A stretch of 64,000 bases of DNA, taken from contig NZ_FMZQ01000001.1 of assembly GCF_900102635.1 (NCBI RefSeq), positions 310,001-374,000 on the forward strand, read 5' to 3'. Made by a program: the position numbers and the translations under genes. The notes beneath the pieces were generated by a model, which had not been told where the DNA came from, searched no databases, and saw nothing but the letters and a program-made list of their open reading frames with translations. Shown here piece by piece: positions 10,201 to 17,496 of this stretch; the stretch's first letter is position 1, and each line of letters starts with the position of its first letter. Source of the DNA: Ectopseudomonas chengduensis (GTDB lineage: Bacteria; Pseudomonadota; Gammaproteobacteria; Pseudomonadales; Pseudomonadaceae).

Positions 10201-10279
10201 TGTGAACCTGCATACCGATAGTTACGAAAAGCGCAGAGAAAATTTCGAATTTATATACGGAATATTGAAAAGTGACTAA
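7262..10279 (+). CDS. Putative type VI cell-wall effector: M23-like, SH3b, EF-hand and GH19-like domains
   Basis: A 1005-residue protein with no signal peptide, downstream of vgrG. Domains by eye: an M23-like lobe at about 70-150 ending in HVHAE (146-150) but lacking the N-terminal metal motif; a second M23-like domain whose first half (about 190-315) has WHGGIHLD (223-230), VLVRH285 and LYMH313, then an SH3b insert (about 335-405, SGELNVRAEARSNA), then the M23 end AGDLIGHVGK and LLHLEVF (H454); an EF-hand DTNRDGKMTAEE at 642-653; and a C-terminal GH19 chitinase/lysozyme-like domain (about 785-1000) with candidate catalytic Glu803 and Glu813 and KGKGFIQLTWKENY. It should cut both peptide stems and glycan strands of peptidoglycan. 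Codon use becomes AT-richer after about 9700. Activity and secretion are inferred. Confidence 0.85.
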   Translation: MTRRRYKIVESVGNRIEDVNRYEDLAKHHPSKGREANRDYEVINGKLEEVRYIGGRTLIKKDFVLLVDSSNRSVPVPSPLSGYAKTSRSFGTLKIYDAPSNGQLLGQILHLHPTFKVNDGDAITYGQHIGIQATTDRSGDQVGAIHVHAELEEADFKRYIADMVSGTLNPDEENPSVAGGGVSAAKGDWCYPCTALTGNALQHLTALSKARAGFYPIGGNGLWHGGIHLDKGTSEAFDQSRVNCMTHGEVVAYRINDEYPVSTYAGRPPLQIRAPFSTAFVLVRHTLQPKAPATTDESKPKPPKLTLYSLYMHLKCWKDYRQDEKLARPTFWGAGIYTVNTRSGELNVRAEARSNASIIGKLSKGAQIRASGEGTFLKLEQVISGNDQPALTPKEDGSLPGYVASSFLTSQSQPKATGSVVLLDPPVPIKAGDLIGHVGKYQNKSDGSPQELLHLEVFSCEDVPAFISESRTWAQNLPVEEKTLLKIHAGASKLIPHRDDIKSDNPPKLSDEGDEIGVDLILPQNLLDALPAEARIKIPASNTVTGCSPETNWWRLDDLLANKDGQPINGWLAEQELITTRHSPWEWEGFDFLEDTDTPSSGLAYYLNAARRLSDDEKASYQGAIDQSDKGPVRSRLYDIIDTNRDGKMTAEEIQAALAKPWLAQSISQLVTRHDSEWFWDVARWDELDDLMGHAADDPNQDWVEEKNRIQTLSWWSDVADSLKLDAAGKAWHFQPINLVIMQNLSAAPGGELISAENMKKIFPSSQESVREEVRTLFNKYATLFEVNTPERISQFFAQVKAEVGDALVGKEESLWYSTEALKDKFARYFSHYPQEAEELGYKRISLAQYNALPANVKSGYRVIRDKAYSQLPQEDEIAKRIYCCSVPGQNFHLNPGGCSEGLAYKGKGFIQLTWKENYKEVERLLKAKIPNENINIVANPDQVLETKYGLLSALGFWEWKRLNAKSGNSTTHTNEITKIVNLHTDSYEKRRENFEFIYGILKSD

Positions 10280-11303
10280 TAAACTCAAGGCGTTTATTTT
10301 TCCGTTGGCTCTGACTTTGGTCAGCCCTGTGACCTTAGGAGAAACGCTACGTCCCGAAGGCTTGTTATCGCTGAGAGAGTTGCCCATTGAAGAGGGTAGC
10401 GCAGACATACAGCGTCTGCAGATTACTGATCGCTCAGGTATGGTACTGGTCGACACGGACAAGGCACTGCCGCTTATTGAGAACGAATACTCGCCCAATA
10501 GTTACGACGGCTACACGGCGAAACTGCTTGCCGAGCGTCAGACCAAGATAACTGCCATTGATCTGCAGGGCGAGCGCTACGATCTGCTTTCGCCATCTAC
10601 CCGATCAGGAGATTACCTGCTGCTGATCACCCGTGAGGAGGGTAATGGTGCCTATAATTTCAACCTGAGATTCAGGTACGACGCCACCGCGAAGTCCTTC
10701 GATCTGAACCAAGTTCTTCTGAACGAGAACAACTCCGAGTGCGACCATTCGCTCCTGAGTACCTACTCAATCGACAGGAAGATCCTTGGCGTTATATCGA
10801 TTGCTAACTTCGATGGCAGACGAGTCTTCGGTGTATTGAAGGAGTTACGTCTGGCGCACCAGACATCGGGTAACATGGCGGAAAAACTGATGCCGGAGAC
10901 GGTAGCTAGCAATTTCGACGCCGCTCTGAAGGCTTACAAGGTGGGTGACGCACAAGCGCTGAAAACCCTCGTCGGCTACTTCCTCTCGGGCGATGAGGAT
11001 GGCGACTGCGAGCCCGGCAACTACATCGTCGAGAAATACTACTTCCCGCAAAAGGTCGGCTGGTCGAACGACCTAGGCTTTCTGTTCGAGCAGGCCGGCC
11101 ATTACCCGGAGGCGGTGGAACTGCTGCAGCACATCACCCGCAAGCATCCGGACAGGGTCGTCGCCTACCTCAACCTGGCGGATGCCTACTGGGCGCTGGG
11201 AGAGCGAGAACAGGCCCGGCAAGCCTATGGCCAGTATCATGAGAAGATGACCGCCGCCCAAAAGCAGGCGAGGATTCCACCGCGCGTGCTGGAGAGAAAG
11301 TAG
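10272..11303 (+). CDS. Exported TPR protein, candidate immunity protein for the upstream hydrolase
   Basis: A 343-residue protein starting at GTG 10272 inside the last codons of the hydrolase gene (8-base overlap), which implies translational coupling. The N-terminus (KLKAFIFPLALTLVSPVTLGE) is a signal peptide, so the product should be periplasmic. The first 220 residues are unrecognised; the last 90 contain TPR-like helices (FLFEQAGHYPEAVELLQHI and AYLNLADAYWALGEREQARQAY). The 5' half is visibly lower in GC than the 3' half, like the end of the preceding gene. Overlap with a predicted peptidoglycan-cleaving effector plus a periplasmic location makes it the best immunity candidate. No homology-based proof is available here. 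Confidence 0.72.
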   Translation: MTNKLKAFIFPLALTLVSPVTLGETLRPEGLLSLRELPIEEGSADIQRLQITDRSGMVLVDTDKALPLIENEYSPNSYDGYTAKLLAERQTKITAIDLQGERYDLLSPSTRSGDYLLLITREEGNGAYNFNLRFRYDATAKSFDLNQVLLNENNSECDHSLLSTYSIDRKILGVISIANFDGRRVFGVLKELRLAHQTSGNMAEKLMPETVASNFDAALKAYKVGDAQALKTLVGYFLSGDEDGDCEPGNYIVEKYYFPQKVGWSNDLGFLFEQAGHYPEAVELLQHITRKHPDRVVAYLNLADAYWALGEREQARQAYGQYHEKMTAAQKQARIPPRVLERK

Positions 11304-11313
11304 CGCGCAGCAA

Positions 11314-11781
11314 TCAGGGCTGCTCTGCGGCCAATGCCTGCTCCAGCGCTACCGCCTCCTTGAACACCTTCTGCTCCACCAACCTCCCATCCTCCAACTG
11401 CAACCACAACACTTCGCCCTCGCCGGCCGGATAACGCGGGGCGATGCGGGCGTCGTGGTCGAGGAGGATGCGGTAGTTGTAGTCGCGCATCTTCGGTAGG
11501 GCGAAGAGGGTGGCGATGACGCTGGGCATGCGGCTGATGTCGGCGAGGAAGACCGCGTGGCGCTCGTCCAGATAGCCCTTGGGCTTGCCTTCCAGGGCAG
11601 CGTTGACCAGTTTGGCGCCGTCCATGTCGCGGGCGACCAGGAGGATGCGGGTCTCGTCATTCAGGGTGTAGGGCGCGTCATGCTGATCGAGCAGCGTCCA
11701 GGGTGCCAGGCGCTCGCCTGGCTCGAGAGCCAGCACAGCGGTGGACAGCAGGCAGAGCAATAACAGGGCTGCAGCTTTCAT
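11314..11781 (-). CDS. Exported protein, thioredoxin-like fold without catalytic cysteines
   Basis: A 155-residue protein with a clear signal peptide (MKAAALLLLCLLSTAVLALEPG). The rest (GERLAPWTLLDQHDAPYTLNDETRILLVARDM) reads like a peroxiredoxin/thioredoxin-fold protein. There is no CxxC and no Cys in the mature chain, so redox catalysis is unlikely. It lies 18 bases downstream of the DUF3299 gene on the same strand, likely a two-gene operon, and converges on the TPR protein gene with a 10-base gap. Function unknown. Confidence 0.75.
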   Translation of the reverse strand: MKAAALLLLCLLSTAVLALEPGERLAPWTLLDQHDAPYTLNDETRILLVARDMDGAKLVNAALEGKPKGYLDERHAVFLADISRMPSVIATLFALPKMRDYNYRILLDHDARIAPRYPAGEGEVLWLQLEDGRLVEQKVFKEAVALEQALAAEQP

Positions 11782-11799
11782 GCGTGCACTCCGGGGCGA

Positions 11800-12336
11800 T
11801 CAGTAAAGGTCTTCGTCAGTTACCAGGCGTACTTCGCCCGCGTCCATGGCATAGGCGGCGTCGGCCAGGTCATTGCTGACCTGCTCCACCTTCAGTTCGC
11901 CACTGACCCACAGCGGGGCATAGATATCGTCAAGGACGATGCCCTTGGGGTAGCGCACCAGCACCAACTGATTGGGCGGCGGTGGCGGCACGTGGATGCA
12001 GGCGCCCGGATAGGGCACCAGGAAGAACAGGGTGCTGTTGCCTTTCTCGTCGTTTTCCAGCGGCACCGGATAGCCGCCCAGGCGGATGGCCTTGCCGTCG
12101 AGTTCGGGCACGGTCTTGGCGGAGTACATCACTGCCGGCAGATCCTGATCCTGCTGGCGCAGGCCGCCCTCGCTGTAGAAGGTGCTGTCGCCTTCGGGGG
12201 TGTCGTGGCTGATGTCGGGCATTTCCTCGAGGGCCTTGCGGTCTTCGGGTGGCATCAGGTCGAGCCAGTCGGTTTCCGGCAGTTCGGCGTGGGCCAGGCC
12301 GGTACAAAACAGTAGGGCGAGCAGCAGGTGGCGCAT
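11800..12336 (-). CDS. DUF3299 family exported protein
   Basis: A 178-residue protein with a signal peptide (MRHLLLALLFCTGLAHA). The sequence (DWLDLMPPEDRKAL, then KAIRLGGYPVPLE, FFLVPYPGACIHVPPPPPNQ and APLWVSGEL) matches my recollection of DUF3299, a periplasmic OB-fold-like family of unknown role in gammaproteobacteria. The conserved region CIHVPPPPPNQ is intact. First gene of a probable two-gene unit with the thioredoxin-fold gene. Confidence 0.8.
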   Translation of the reverse strand: MRHLLLALLFCTGLAHAELPETDWLDLMPPEDRKALEEMPDISHDTPEGDSTFYSEGGLRQQDQDLPAVMYSAKTVPELDGKAIRLGGYPVPLENDEKGNSTLFFLVPYPGACIHVPPPPPNQLVLVRYPKGIVLDDIYAPLWVSGELKVEQVSNDLADAAYAMDAGEVRLVTDEDLY

Positions 12337-12366
12337 GGGCTATGGCATCTCGTGGCGGCGTTAACG

Positions 12367-12388
12367 AGGAGCCGACAAGTCGGCTCCT
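12367..12388 (-). terminator. Hairpin after the GlsB-like gene
   Basis: Perfect 10-base arms AGGAGCCGAC and GTCGGCTCCT separated by two bases, 13 bases past the stop of the reverse-strand GlsB/YeaQ gene. No T-run follows on the reverse strand, so it may act as a weak terminator or only as a 3' stabilising structure. Confidence 0.5.
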
Positions 12389-12400
12389 GACCTGGGCTTG

Positions 12401-12646
12401 TCAGCCCTTCTTGATCGCGCCGTAGATTACCAGCAGGACGATGGCGCCGATCACTGCGCCGATGAAGCCGGCGGCCTGTCCGGCTTCGTAGATGCCCAGG
12501 GCCTGGCCACCGTAAGTGGCCGCGATGGAGCCCCCGATGCCGAGCAGGATGGTCATGATCCAGCCCATGCTGTCATCGCCGGGTTTGAGAAAACGTGCGA
12601 TCAACCCGACGATCAGGCCGATGAAGATGGTGCCGATAATGCCCAT
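12401..12646 (-). CDS. GlsB/YeaQ/YmgE family stress-response membrane protein
   Basis: An 81-residue inner-membrane protein with three hydrophobic segments and the family pattern IGTIFIGLIVGLIARFLKPG, MGWIMTILLGIGGSIAATYGG and GAVIGAIVLLVIYG. Members are small transglycosylase-associated membrane proteins often induced in stress; the molecular role is unclear. I chose ATG 12646 rather than the upstream ATG at 12676 because AAGGAGA lies just before it and the longer form adds a polar tail before the first helix. Confidence 0.88.
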   Translation of the reverse strand: MGIIGTIFIGLIVGLIARFLKPGDDSMGWIMTILLGIGGSIAATYGGQALGIYEAGQAAGFIGAVIGAIVLLVIYGAIKKG

Positions 12647-12712
12647 TGGCGTGTCTCCTTGATAAGTGCCGCTCATGCGGCAGGCCCGTCATGGGACAAG
12701 TCAATGGGGCTA

Positions 12713-13477
12713 TCAGTTCGCCTCGTCTGGCGGCAGAACGCCATAACGGTGGTAGATCAGGGCAACTTCGCCCTCTTCACGCATGCGTTGCAGCTCAGCG
12801 CCAAGGCGGTCGTAGAGTTCGCCTCGGTCGCTGTGGTAGCGCCTCAGCGATGCGCCGAAGTGGTTGCCCAGTACCTGCTGGTGGGTGTAGTGCGCGTAGC
12901 TGTAGTCGCGAAAGTTCATGGCCTGGAATTGCGCCTCCATCGGTGCAGCGTCGATCACCGCGATGGTATCCAGGCGCCCAGCCCGGAACATCGCAGCCAG
13001 TTGCGCATCGTCGCTGACATAGGCGCGATCGAGCAGGTCATCGCTGTCGAAAGGTTCGAAATAGGCCGTACCACGCTTGCCCCCCAGGGCCAGCTCGTAC
13101 AAATCCTCGTAACGGCTCAGGCGCGCTTCCTGCCCGGGGCGCACGACGAAGCGCACATGCAGCGGCTGGTTGCCGATGCTGGGCAGGTAGTGGATATAGG
13201 CGCGGCGCGCCTCGGTCATGAGCACGCGCGGCACCAGGTCGATGCGCCCGGTGCGCAGATCGTCGAGGCTGCGCAGGAAGGGCGCCTGGCGCCAGTGCAG
13301 TTCGACACCGACACGCTGGGCAGCGGTTTCCAGCACGCTGACCAGTGGGCCGCTGGGTAGGCCGTCAACCACGCGCATCTCTGGTGTGCGCTCACGGAAA
13401 TCGACGCGTAGTACGTCGTCCGCCGCATTGCAGGTCAGCGCGGATATCAGGGGCAGCAGGGCAGACAGGTACTTCAT
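12713..13477 (-). CDS. Periplasmic amino-acid-type solute-binding protein
   Basis: About 254 residues with a signal peptide (MKYLSALLPLISALTCNA) and a bacterial extracellular solute-binding family 3 fold (EMRVVDGLPSGPLVSVLETAAQRVGVELHW). No permease or ATPase gene is adjacent, so it may be an orphan receptor-like binding protein, a common type in Pseudomonas. ATG 13477 places the signal peptide at the very N-terminus; an upstream ATG at 13510 would add 11 polar residues and fall within a perfect inverted repeat (13483-13516). Confidence 0.8.
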   Translation of the reverse strand: MKYLSALLPLISALTCNAADDVLRVDFRERTPEMRVVDGLPSGPLVSVLETAAQRVGVELHWRQAPFLRSLDDLRTGRIDLVPRVLMTEARRAYIHYLPSIGNQPLHVRFVVRPGQEARLSRYEDLYELALGGKRGTAYFEPFDSDDLLDRAYVSDDAQLAAMFRAGRLDTIAVIDAAPMEAQFQAMNFRDYSYAHYTHQQVLGNHFGASLRRYHSDRGELYDRLGAELQRMREEGEVALIYHRYGVLPPDEAN

Positions 13478-13482
13478 GCGGG

Positions 13483-13516
13483 ACGCTCTTGAATGACTGC
13501 CATCATTCAAGAGCGT
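13483..13516. repeat. Perfect 14-base inverted repeat between purK and the binding-protein gene
   Basis: Arms ACGCTCTTGAATGA (13483-13496) and TCATTCAAGAGCGT (13503-13516) with a 6-base loop. It starts about 18 bases after the purK stop and ends 6 bases before the ATG of the binding protein on the same strand. There is no T-run after it. It could be a purK 3' hairpin, an operator, or a leader hairpin that hides the start region of the next gene. Confidence 0.8.
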
Positions 13517-13533
13517 AGTCGCAACATGCCGGC

Positions 13534-14619
13534 TCAGCCTTTTGCGATCAATGCCTGTACGGCCTTGATCGCGACATCCAGAGCGGCGCGATCAGCGCTG
13601 CGAAGCGTGGCATGCCCGACCTTGCGCCCGGCCTTGAAGGCCTTGCCATAGTGGTGCAGGTGGCAGTCGGCGATGCTGATCACCTGCTCCACCGGCGGTA
13701 CTGCACCAATGAAGTTGAGCATCGCGCTCTCGCCCAGCTTGGCGGTGGAACCCAGCGGCAGGCCGGCGACGGCGCGCAGGTGGTTCTCGAACTGGCTGCA
13801 CTCGGCGCCTTCGATGGTCCAGTGCCCGGAGTTGTGCACGCGCGGGGCGATCTCGTTGGCCTTGAGACCGCCGTCGACTTCGAAGAACTCGAAGGCCAGC
13901 ACGCCAACGTAATCGAGCTTGTCCAGCACGCGGCCGACGTAATCCTCGGCCAGCGCCTGCAGCGGATGATCGGTGCTGGCGACGGACAGGGCGAGAATGC
14001 CGCTGTCGTGGGTGTTGTGCACCAGCGGGTAGAAGCGGGTTTCGCCATCACGGGCGCGCACGGCGATCAGCGACACTTCGCCGGTAAAGGGCACGAAGCC
14101 TTCGAGGATGCACGGCACGCTGCCCAGCTCGGCGAAGGCACCGCTGACGTCTTCCGGCTTGCGCAGGACTTTCTGGCCCTTGCCGTCATAGCCCAGGGTG
14201 CGGGTCTTCATCACCGCCGGCAGGCCAATGCTGGCCACGGCGGCGTCTAGGTCGGCCTGCGACTGGATGTCGGCGAACTCCGGTGTGGGAATGCCCAGCT
14301 CGCGGAACATGGACTTCTCGAACCAGCGATCACGGGCGATGCGCAGGGCGTCGGCGCTCGGGTAGACCGGCACGAACTGCGAGAGGAAGGCCACGGTTTC
14401 GGCCGGCACGCTCTCGAACTCGAAGGTGACCAGGTCGACCTCGTCGGCCAGCTGGCGCAGGTGATCCTGATCGCCATAGTCCGCACGGATATGCTCGCCG
14501 AGCGCCTGGGCGCAGGCATCCGGCGCCGGGTCGAGGAAGGCGAACTGCATGCCCAGCGGGGTACCCGCCAGGGCCATCATGCGGCCCAGCTGGCCGCCAC
14601 CGATCACACCGATTTTCAT
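13534..14619 (-). CDS. purK: N5-carboxyaminoimidazole ribonucleotide synthase
   Basis: A 361-residue ATP-grasp enzyme that converts AIR, ATP and bicarbonate to N5-CAIR in purine synthesis. It begins MKIGVIGGGQLGRMMALAG (dinucleotide-like N-terminal fold) and contains the ATP-grasp regions PAVMKTRTLGYDGKGQ, CILEGFVPFTGEVSLI and the metal site ANEIAPRVHNSGHWTIEG. ATG 14619 follows AAAAGGGG on the reverse strand, and the length matches other Pseudomonas PurK. purE lies 146 bases upstream on the same strand, so the two form the usual purEK unit supplying CAIR. Confidence 0.97.
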   Translation of the reverse strand: MKIGVIGGGQLGRMMALAGTPLGMQFAFLDPAPDACAQALGEHIRADYGDQDHLRQLADEVDLVTFEFESVPAETVAFLSQFVPVYPSADALRIARDRWFEKSMFRELGIPTPEFADIQSQADLDAAVASIGLPAVMKTRTLGYDGKGQKVLRKPEDVSGAFAELGSVPCILEGFVPFTGEVSLIAVRARDGETRFYPLVHNTHDSGILALSVASTDHPLQALAEDYVGRVLDKLDYVGVLAFEFFEVDGGLKANEIAPRVHNSGHWTIEGAECSQFENHLRAVAGLPLGSTAKLGESAMLNFIGAVPPVEQVISIADCHLHHYGKAFKAGRKVGHATLRSADRAALDVAIKAVQALIAKG

Positions 14620-14765
14620 AACAAAGCCCCTTTTCAGCAGGTGGCGAGACCAAGCAGTTGAGCGCTGCCCGCAGCGCAGGAAGCGGAGTTTACGCCGGTA
14701 AATGCGCATCCCGGGCAGCGCACAGCGTTCACATGCGCCGTGTCGCTGCCCCTGATGGAATGGCT

Positions 14766-15257
14766 TCAGGCCTCGCGCGGGTCCGGGTTGCTCAGCACGG
14801 TATCGGTCTGTTCCTGACGGAACAGCTTCAGCGCCGCATGGAACTGCGGATGCTGGTGACCGAGGATGCTGGCGGCCAGCAGCGCTGCGTTGACCGCGCC
14901 GGCCTTGCCGATGGCCAGGGTGGCGACCGGAATGCCGGCCGGCATCTGCACGATCGACAACAGCGAGTCGACACCCGACAGCATGGACGACTGCACCGGC
15001 ACGCCGAGTACCGGCAGGTGCGTCTTGGCCGCACACATGCCCGGCAGGTGAGCGGCGCCACCGGCGCCAGCGATGATCACCTGAATGCCACGCGCCTCAG
15101 CCTCTTCGGCGTACTGGAACAGCAGATCCGGGGTGCGGTGGGCGGAAACCACCTTGACCTCGTGGGGGATGCCCAGCTTGTCCAGCATCTCGGCGGTGTG
15201 GCTAAGGGTGGACCAATCGGACTTGGAGCCCATGATCACGCCAACCAGTGCGCTCAT
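14766..15257 (-). CDS. purE: N5-CAIR mutase
   Basis: A 163-residue class I PurE that rearranges N5-CAIR to CAIR, the step after PurK. Recognisable by [14 protein letters not shown] at the N-terminus, VVSAHRTP near 41-48 with the catalytic His, [11 protein letters not shown] and [20 protein letters not shown]. The start ATG 15257 is preceded by AGAGAAGAGG on the reverse strand. The long open frame continuing upstream through adhA is a GC-codon artefact. Its leader contains a hairpin with a T-run (15295-15334). Confidence 0.97.
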   Translation of the reverse strand: MSALVGVIMGSKSDWSTLSHTAEMLDKLGIPHEVKVVSAHRTPDLLFQYAEEAEARGIQVIIAGAGGAAHLPGMCAAKTHLPVLGVPVQSSMLSGVDSLLSIVQMPAGIPVATLAIGKAGAVNAALLAASILGHQHPQFHAALKLFRQEQTDTVLSNPDPREA

Positions 15258-15294
15258 CAAAGTGCCTCTTCTCTCGGGCGCCTCGCGGCGCGTC

Positions 15295-15334
15295 AAAAAC
15301 CAACAAGCCACGCGGGCGGGCCAGCGTGGCTTGT
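15295..15334 (-). promoter_or_regulatory. Terminator-like hairpin in the purE leader (attenuator candidate)
   Basis: On the reverse strand the arms ACAAGCCACGC and GCGTGGCTTGT (11 bases, perfect) with a 10-base loop are followed after TGG by five T. It lies about 46 bases before the purE ATG and after a candidate -10, while the upstream neighbour adhA points away. No other transcript is placed to end here, so conditional termination of purEK is plausible. A second small hairpin (GCGCC/GGCGC, 15278-15291) sits before the ribosome-binding site. Confidence 0.55.
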
Positions 15335-15374
15335 CATGATTCGTTGGCCGGGTGCGGCCGGCCGAAGGCCGCGC

Positions 15375-15380
15375 AGTATA
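15375..15380 (-). promoter_or_regulatory. Candidate -10 element for purEK
   Basis: TATACT on the reverse strand, about 35 bases before the leader hairpin; no convincing -35 is seen. An 8-base inverted repeat GCCACTGC/GCAGTGGC (15388-15409) lies directly upstream at about -20 to -40 and could be an operator. Confidence 0.4.
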
Positions 15381-15533
15381 ACGCAAAGCCACTGCTGGCG
15401 GGCAGTGGCGATGACCGTTTGTCATGCAAGCTGTGGCAGAGGGTGAAAACCGCCTAAACCTTGCTCTGGAGCAATGCCGGCGTGGGCTGCGCGCGCACAC
15501 TGGACAGACACTCGCATGCAAGAGGAACCGCGC

Positions 15534-16556
15534 ATGAACCGGACCATGAAAGCCGCAGTCGTCCACGCCTTTGGTGAGCCGCTGCGTATCGAGGAGGTGA
15601 AAACCCCGCTGCCTGGCCCCGGGCAGATTCTGGTGAAGATCGAGGCCTCGGGCGTCTGCCATACCGACCTGCACGCCGCCGAAGGCGACTGGCCGGTAAA
15701 ACCCAGCCTGCCATTCATTCCCGGCCATGAAGGGGTCGGCTACGTGGCAGCGGTCGGCAGCGGCGTCACGCGGGTCAAGGAGGGCGACCGCGTCGGCGTG
15801 CCCTGGCTGTACACCGCCTGCGGCTGCTGCGAGCACTGCCTGACCGGCTGGGAAACCCTGTGCGAGGGTCAGCAGAACACCGGTTACTCGATCAACGGTG
15901 GCTACGCCGAATACGTGCTGGCTGACCCGAACTACGTCGGCATTTTGCCGAAGAATGTCGACTTCCTCGAGATCGCGCCGATCCTCTGCGCGGGGGTGAC
16001 GGTATACAAGGGCCTCAAGGAAACCAGGGCGCGCCCCGGCCAGTGGGTGGCGATCTCCGGTATCGGCGGCCTCGGCCACGTTGCGGTGCAGTATGCCCGC
16101 GCCATGGGCCTGCACGTGATTGCGGTGGACGTCGACGACGCCAAGCTGGAACTGGCGCGCAGGCTCGGCGCCAGCTTGACCATCAACGCGCGCAAGGAAA
16201 ACCCCGCCGAGGTGGTGCAGCGCGATATCGGTGGCGCTCATGGCGTGCTGGTCACTGCGGTGTCCAACGCTGCCTTCGGCCAGGCCATCGGTATGGCGCG
16301 TCGGCACGGTACGGTGGCCCTGGTCGGCCTGCCGCCGGGTGACTTCCCCACGCCGATCTTCGATGTGGTGCTCAAGGCCATCACGATCACCGGCTCGATC
16401 GTCGGGACTCGCGCCGATCTTCAGGAAGCGCTGGATTTCGCTGGCGAGGGTTTGGTCAAGGCCACGGTGCACAGCGACAAGCTCGACAACATCAATGGCA
16501 TCTTCGATCAAATGCGCGGTGGGCAGATCGAGGGGCGGGTGGTGCTGCAGTTCTGA
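15534..16556 (+). CDS. adhA: Zinc-dependent alcohol dehydrogenase (AdhA type)
   Basis: A 340-residue medium-chain NAD-dependent alcohol dehydrogenase for ethanol and other primary alcohols. Catalytic zinc ligands are seen in [12 protein letters not shown] (Cys42) and PGHEGVG (His65-Glu66); the structural zinc site is the four-Cys cluster in [15 protein letters not shown]. The Rossmann motif is [14 protein letters not shown] chose ATG 15534 because AGAGGA lies upstream and the product then aligns with known AdhA; the open frame extends 20 codons further. The gene diverges from purE, the same arrangement as in P. aeruginosa. Cytoplasmic. Confidence 0.93.
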   Translation: MNRTMKAAVVHAFGEPLRIEEVKTPLPGPGQILVKIEASGVCHTDLHAAEGDWPVKPSLPFIPGHEGVGYVAAVGSGVTRVKEGDRVGVPWLYTACGCCEHCLTGWETLCEGQQNTGYSINGGYAEYVLADPNYVGILPKNVDFLEIAPILCAGVTVYKGLKETRARPGQWVAISGIGGLGHVAVQYARAMGLHVIAVDVDDAKLELARRLGASLTINARKENPAEVVQRDIGGAHGVLVTAVSNAAFGQAIGMARRHGTVALVGLPPGDFPTPIFDVVLKAITITGSIVGTRADLQEALDFAGEGLVKATVHSDKLDNINGIFDQMRGGQIEGRVVLQF

Positions 16557-16634
16557 TTCGAGCAAGGCCGCGGACTGGCAACTTTCCTACAGAACGGACG
16601 CGGACGGGCGCACAGATCGCCGCCAGGTGGCGGG

Positions 16635-16641
16635 CTATACT
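16635..16641 (+). promoter_or_regulatory. Candidate extended -10 (RpoS-like) upstream of the exported-protein gene
   Basis: CTATACT, the form favoured by sigma-S and also acceptable to sigma-70, lies 34 bases before the ATG at 16675. No -35 match is seen. Confidence 0.35.
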
Positions 16642-16674
16642 GTGCGCTCTTCATCCGAACAAGGACGTGTCGTC

Positions 16675-17469
16675 ATGAAACAGTACGTTTCGCTCGTTGC
16701 CCTCTCCCTGCTTTCCCTTCAAGCCGCTGCGCTGGATCTGGCCAAGCATCCGCAGGTATTCGATGCCGGCCAGGGCGTGAGCCTGGCGCTGGCCCCTTCC
16801 GCTGACGGCACGCAGGCGCTGGTGCAGGTGCGCGGCATCAATCACCCGCTCGACGAAGTGGTGTTCCTTACCGACGTTCGCGAGCTGGGCAACGAGCAGC
16901 GCGACTATGGCATCCGTCTCGATGGCCGCGACTACAACCTGCTGAACAAGCGCCGCGCCTGGAGCGGCGAGAGCTACCAGCTCAACCTGCCGAACACCCA
17001 GGGCTTCGAGCTCAGCTACAACGAGGACAAGACCAAGGCGCTGAAGCCGAAGGACCTCCTGGCGATTTACCAGAAGCAGGAGAAGGATGGCCTGCAGGCG
17101 CGCCTCGCCGCCTTCGACCGCAAGCAGCGTGTTGCCGATTACAGCGCGCGCCTGCAGGAGATCGACGGCGAAGCCTCCAAAGCCTGCGCCACCCCGCTGA
17201 GCACCAAGGTGGACTGGAGCGCGATATCCGATGAACAACTGATCGGCCTCAGCGTGCCGAGTTTCTGCGGTGAAGTGGTCAACCAGATGGCCTACCTGTG
17301 TGGCAAGGACGACCGCTACAAGGCCGAAGCCAAGACCCTCAAGGGCGTCGACTGCCGTTTCGGCGAAAGCATGAAGTTGCGCGAGCAGGACGGCCAACTG
17401 CAGTTCACCACCCTCAAGGATGAACCGAATCAGGGCGACTTCATCAACGCCATTCTGCGTAATCGCTGA
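16675..17469 (+). CDS. Exported protein of unknown function
   Basis: A 264-residue protein with a signal peptide (MKQYVSLVALSLLSLQAAA). I recognise no named domain. Four Cys remain in the mature chain (ASKACATP, VPSFCGEV, AYLCGK, GVDCRF), which could form two disulfides in the periplasm. The middle is a Lys/Gln-rich helical stretch (about 130-170). ATG 16675 follows AAGGACG. Monocistronic by position, and convergent with the downstream lipoprotein gene across a GC hairpin. Confidence 0.72.
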   Translation: MKQYVSLVALSLLSLQAAALDLAKHPQVFDAGQGVSLALAPSADGTQALVQVRGINHPLDEVVFLTDVRELGNEQRDYGIRLDGRDYNLLNKRRAWSGESYQLNLPNTQGFELSYNEDKTKALKPKDLLAIYQKQEKDGLQARLAAFDRKQRVADYSARLQEIDGEASKACATPLSTKVDWSAISDEQLIGLSVPSFCGEVVNQMAYLCGKDDRYKAEAKTLKGVDCRFGESMKLREQDGQLQFTTLKDEPNQGDFINAILRNR

Positions 17470-17476
17470 CCAAGAT

Positions 17477-17494
17477 CCCCGCCTTCGGGCGGGG
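17477..17494. terminator. GC hairpin between convergent genes
   Basis: Arms CCCCGCC and GGCGGGG with a TTCG tetraloop between two convergent stop codons. It lacks a T-run on either strand, so termination is plausible but not certain. Confidence 0.5.
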
Positions 17495-17496
17495 CC

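Noticed and set aside
15258..16565. In-frame upstream extension of purE through adhA
   Set aside because: Overlaps adhA completely; PurE alone has the standard length and its own ribosome site.
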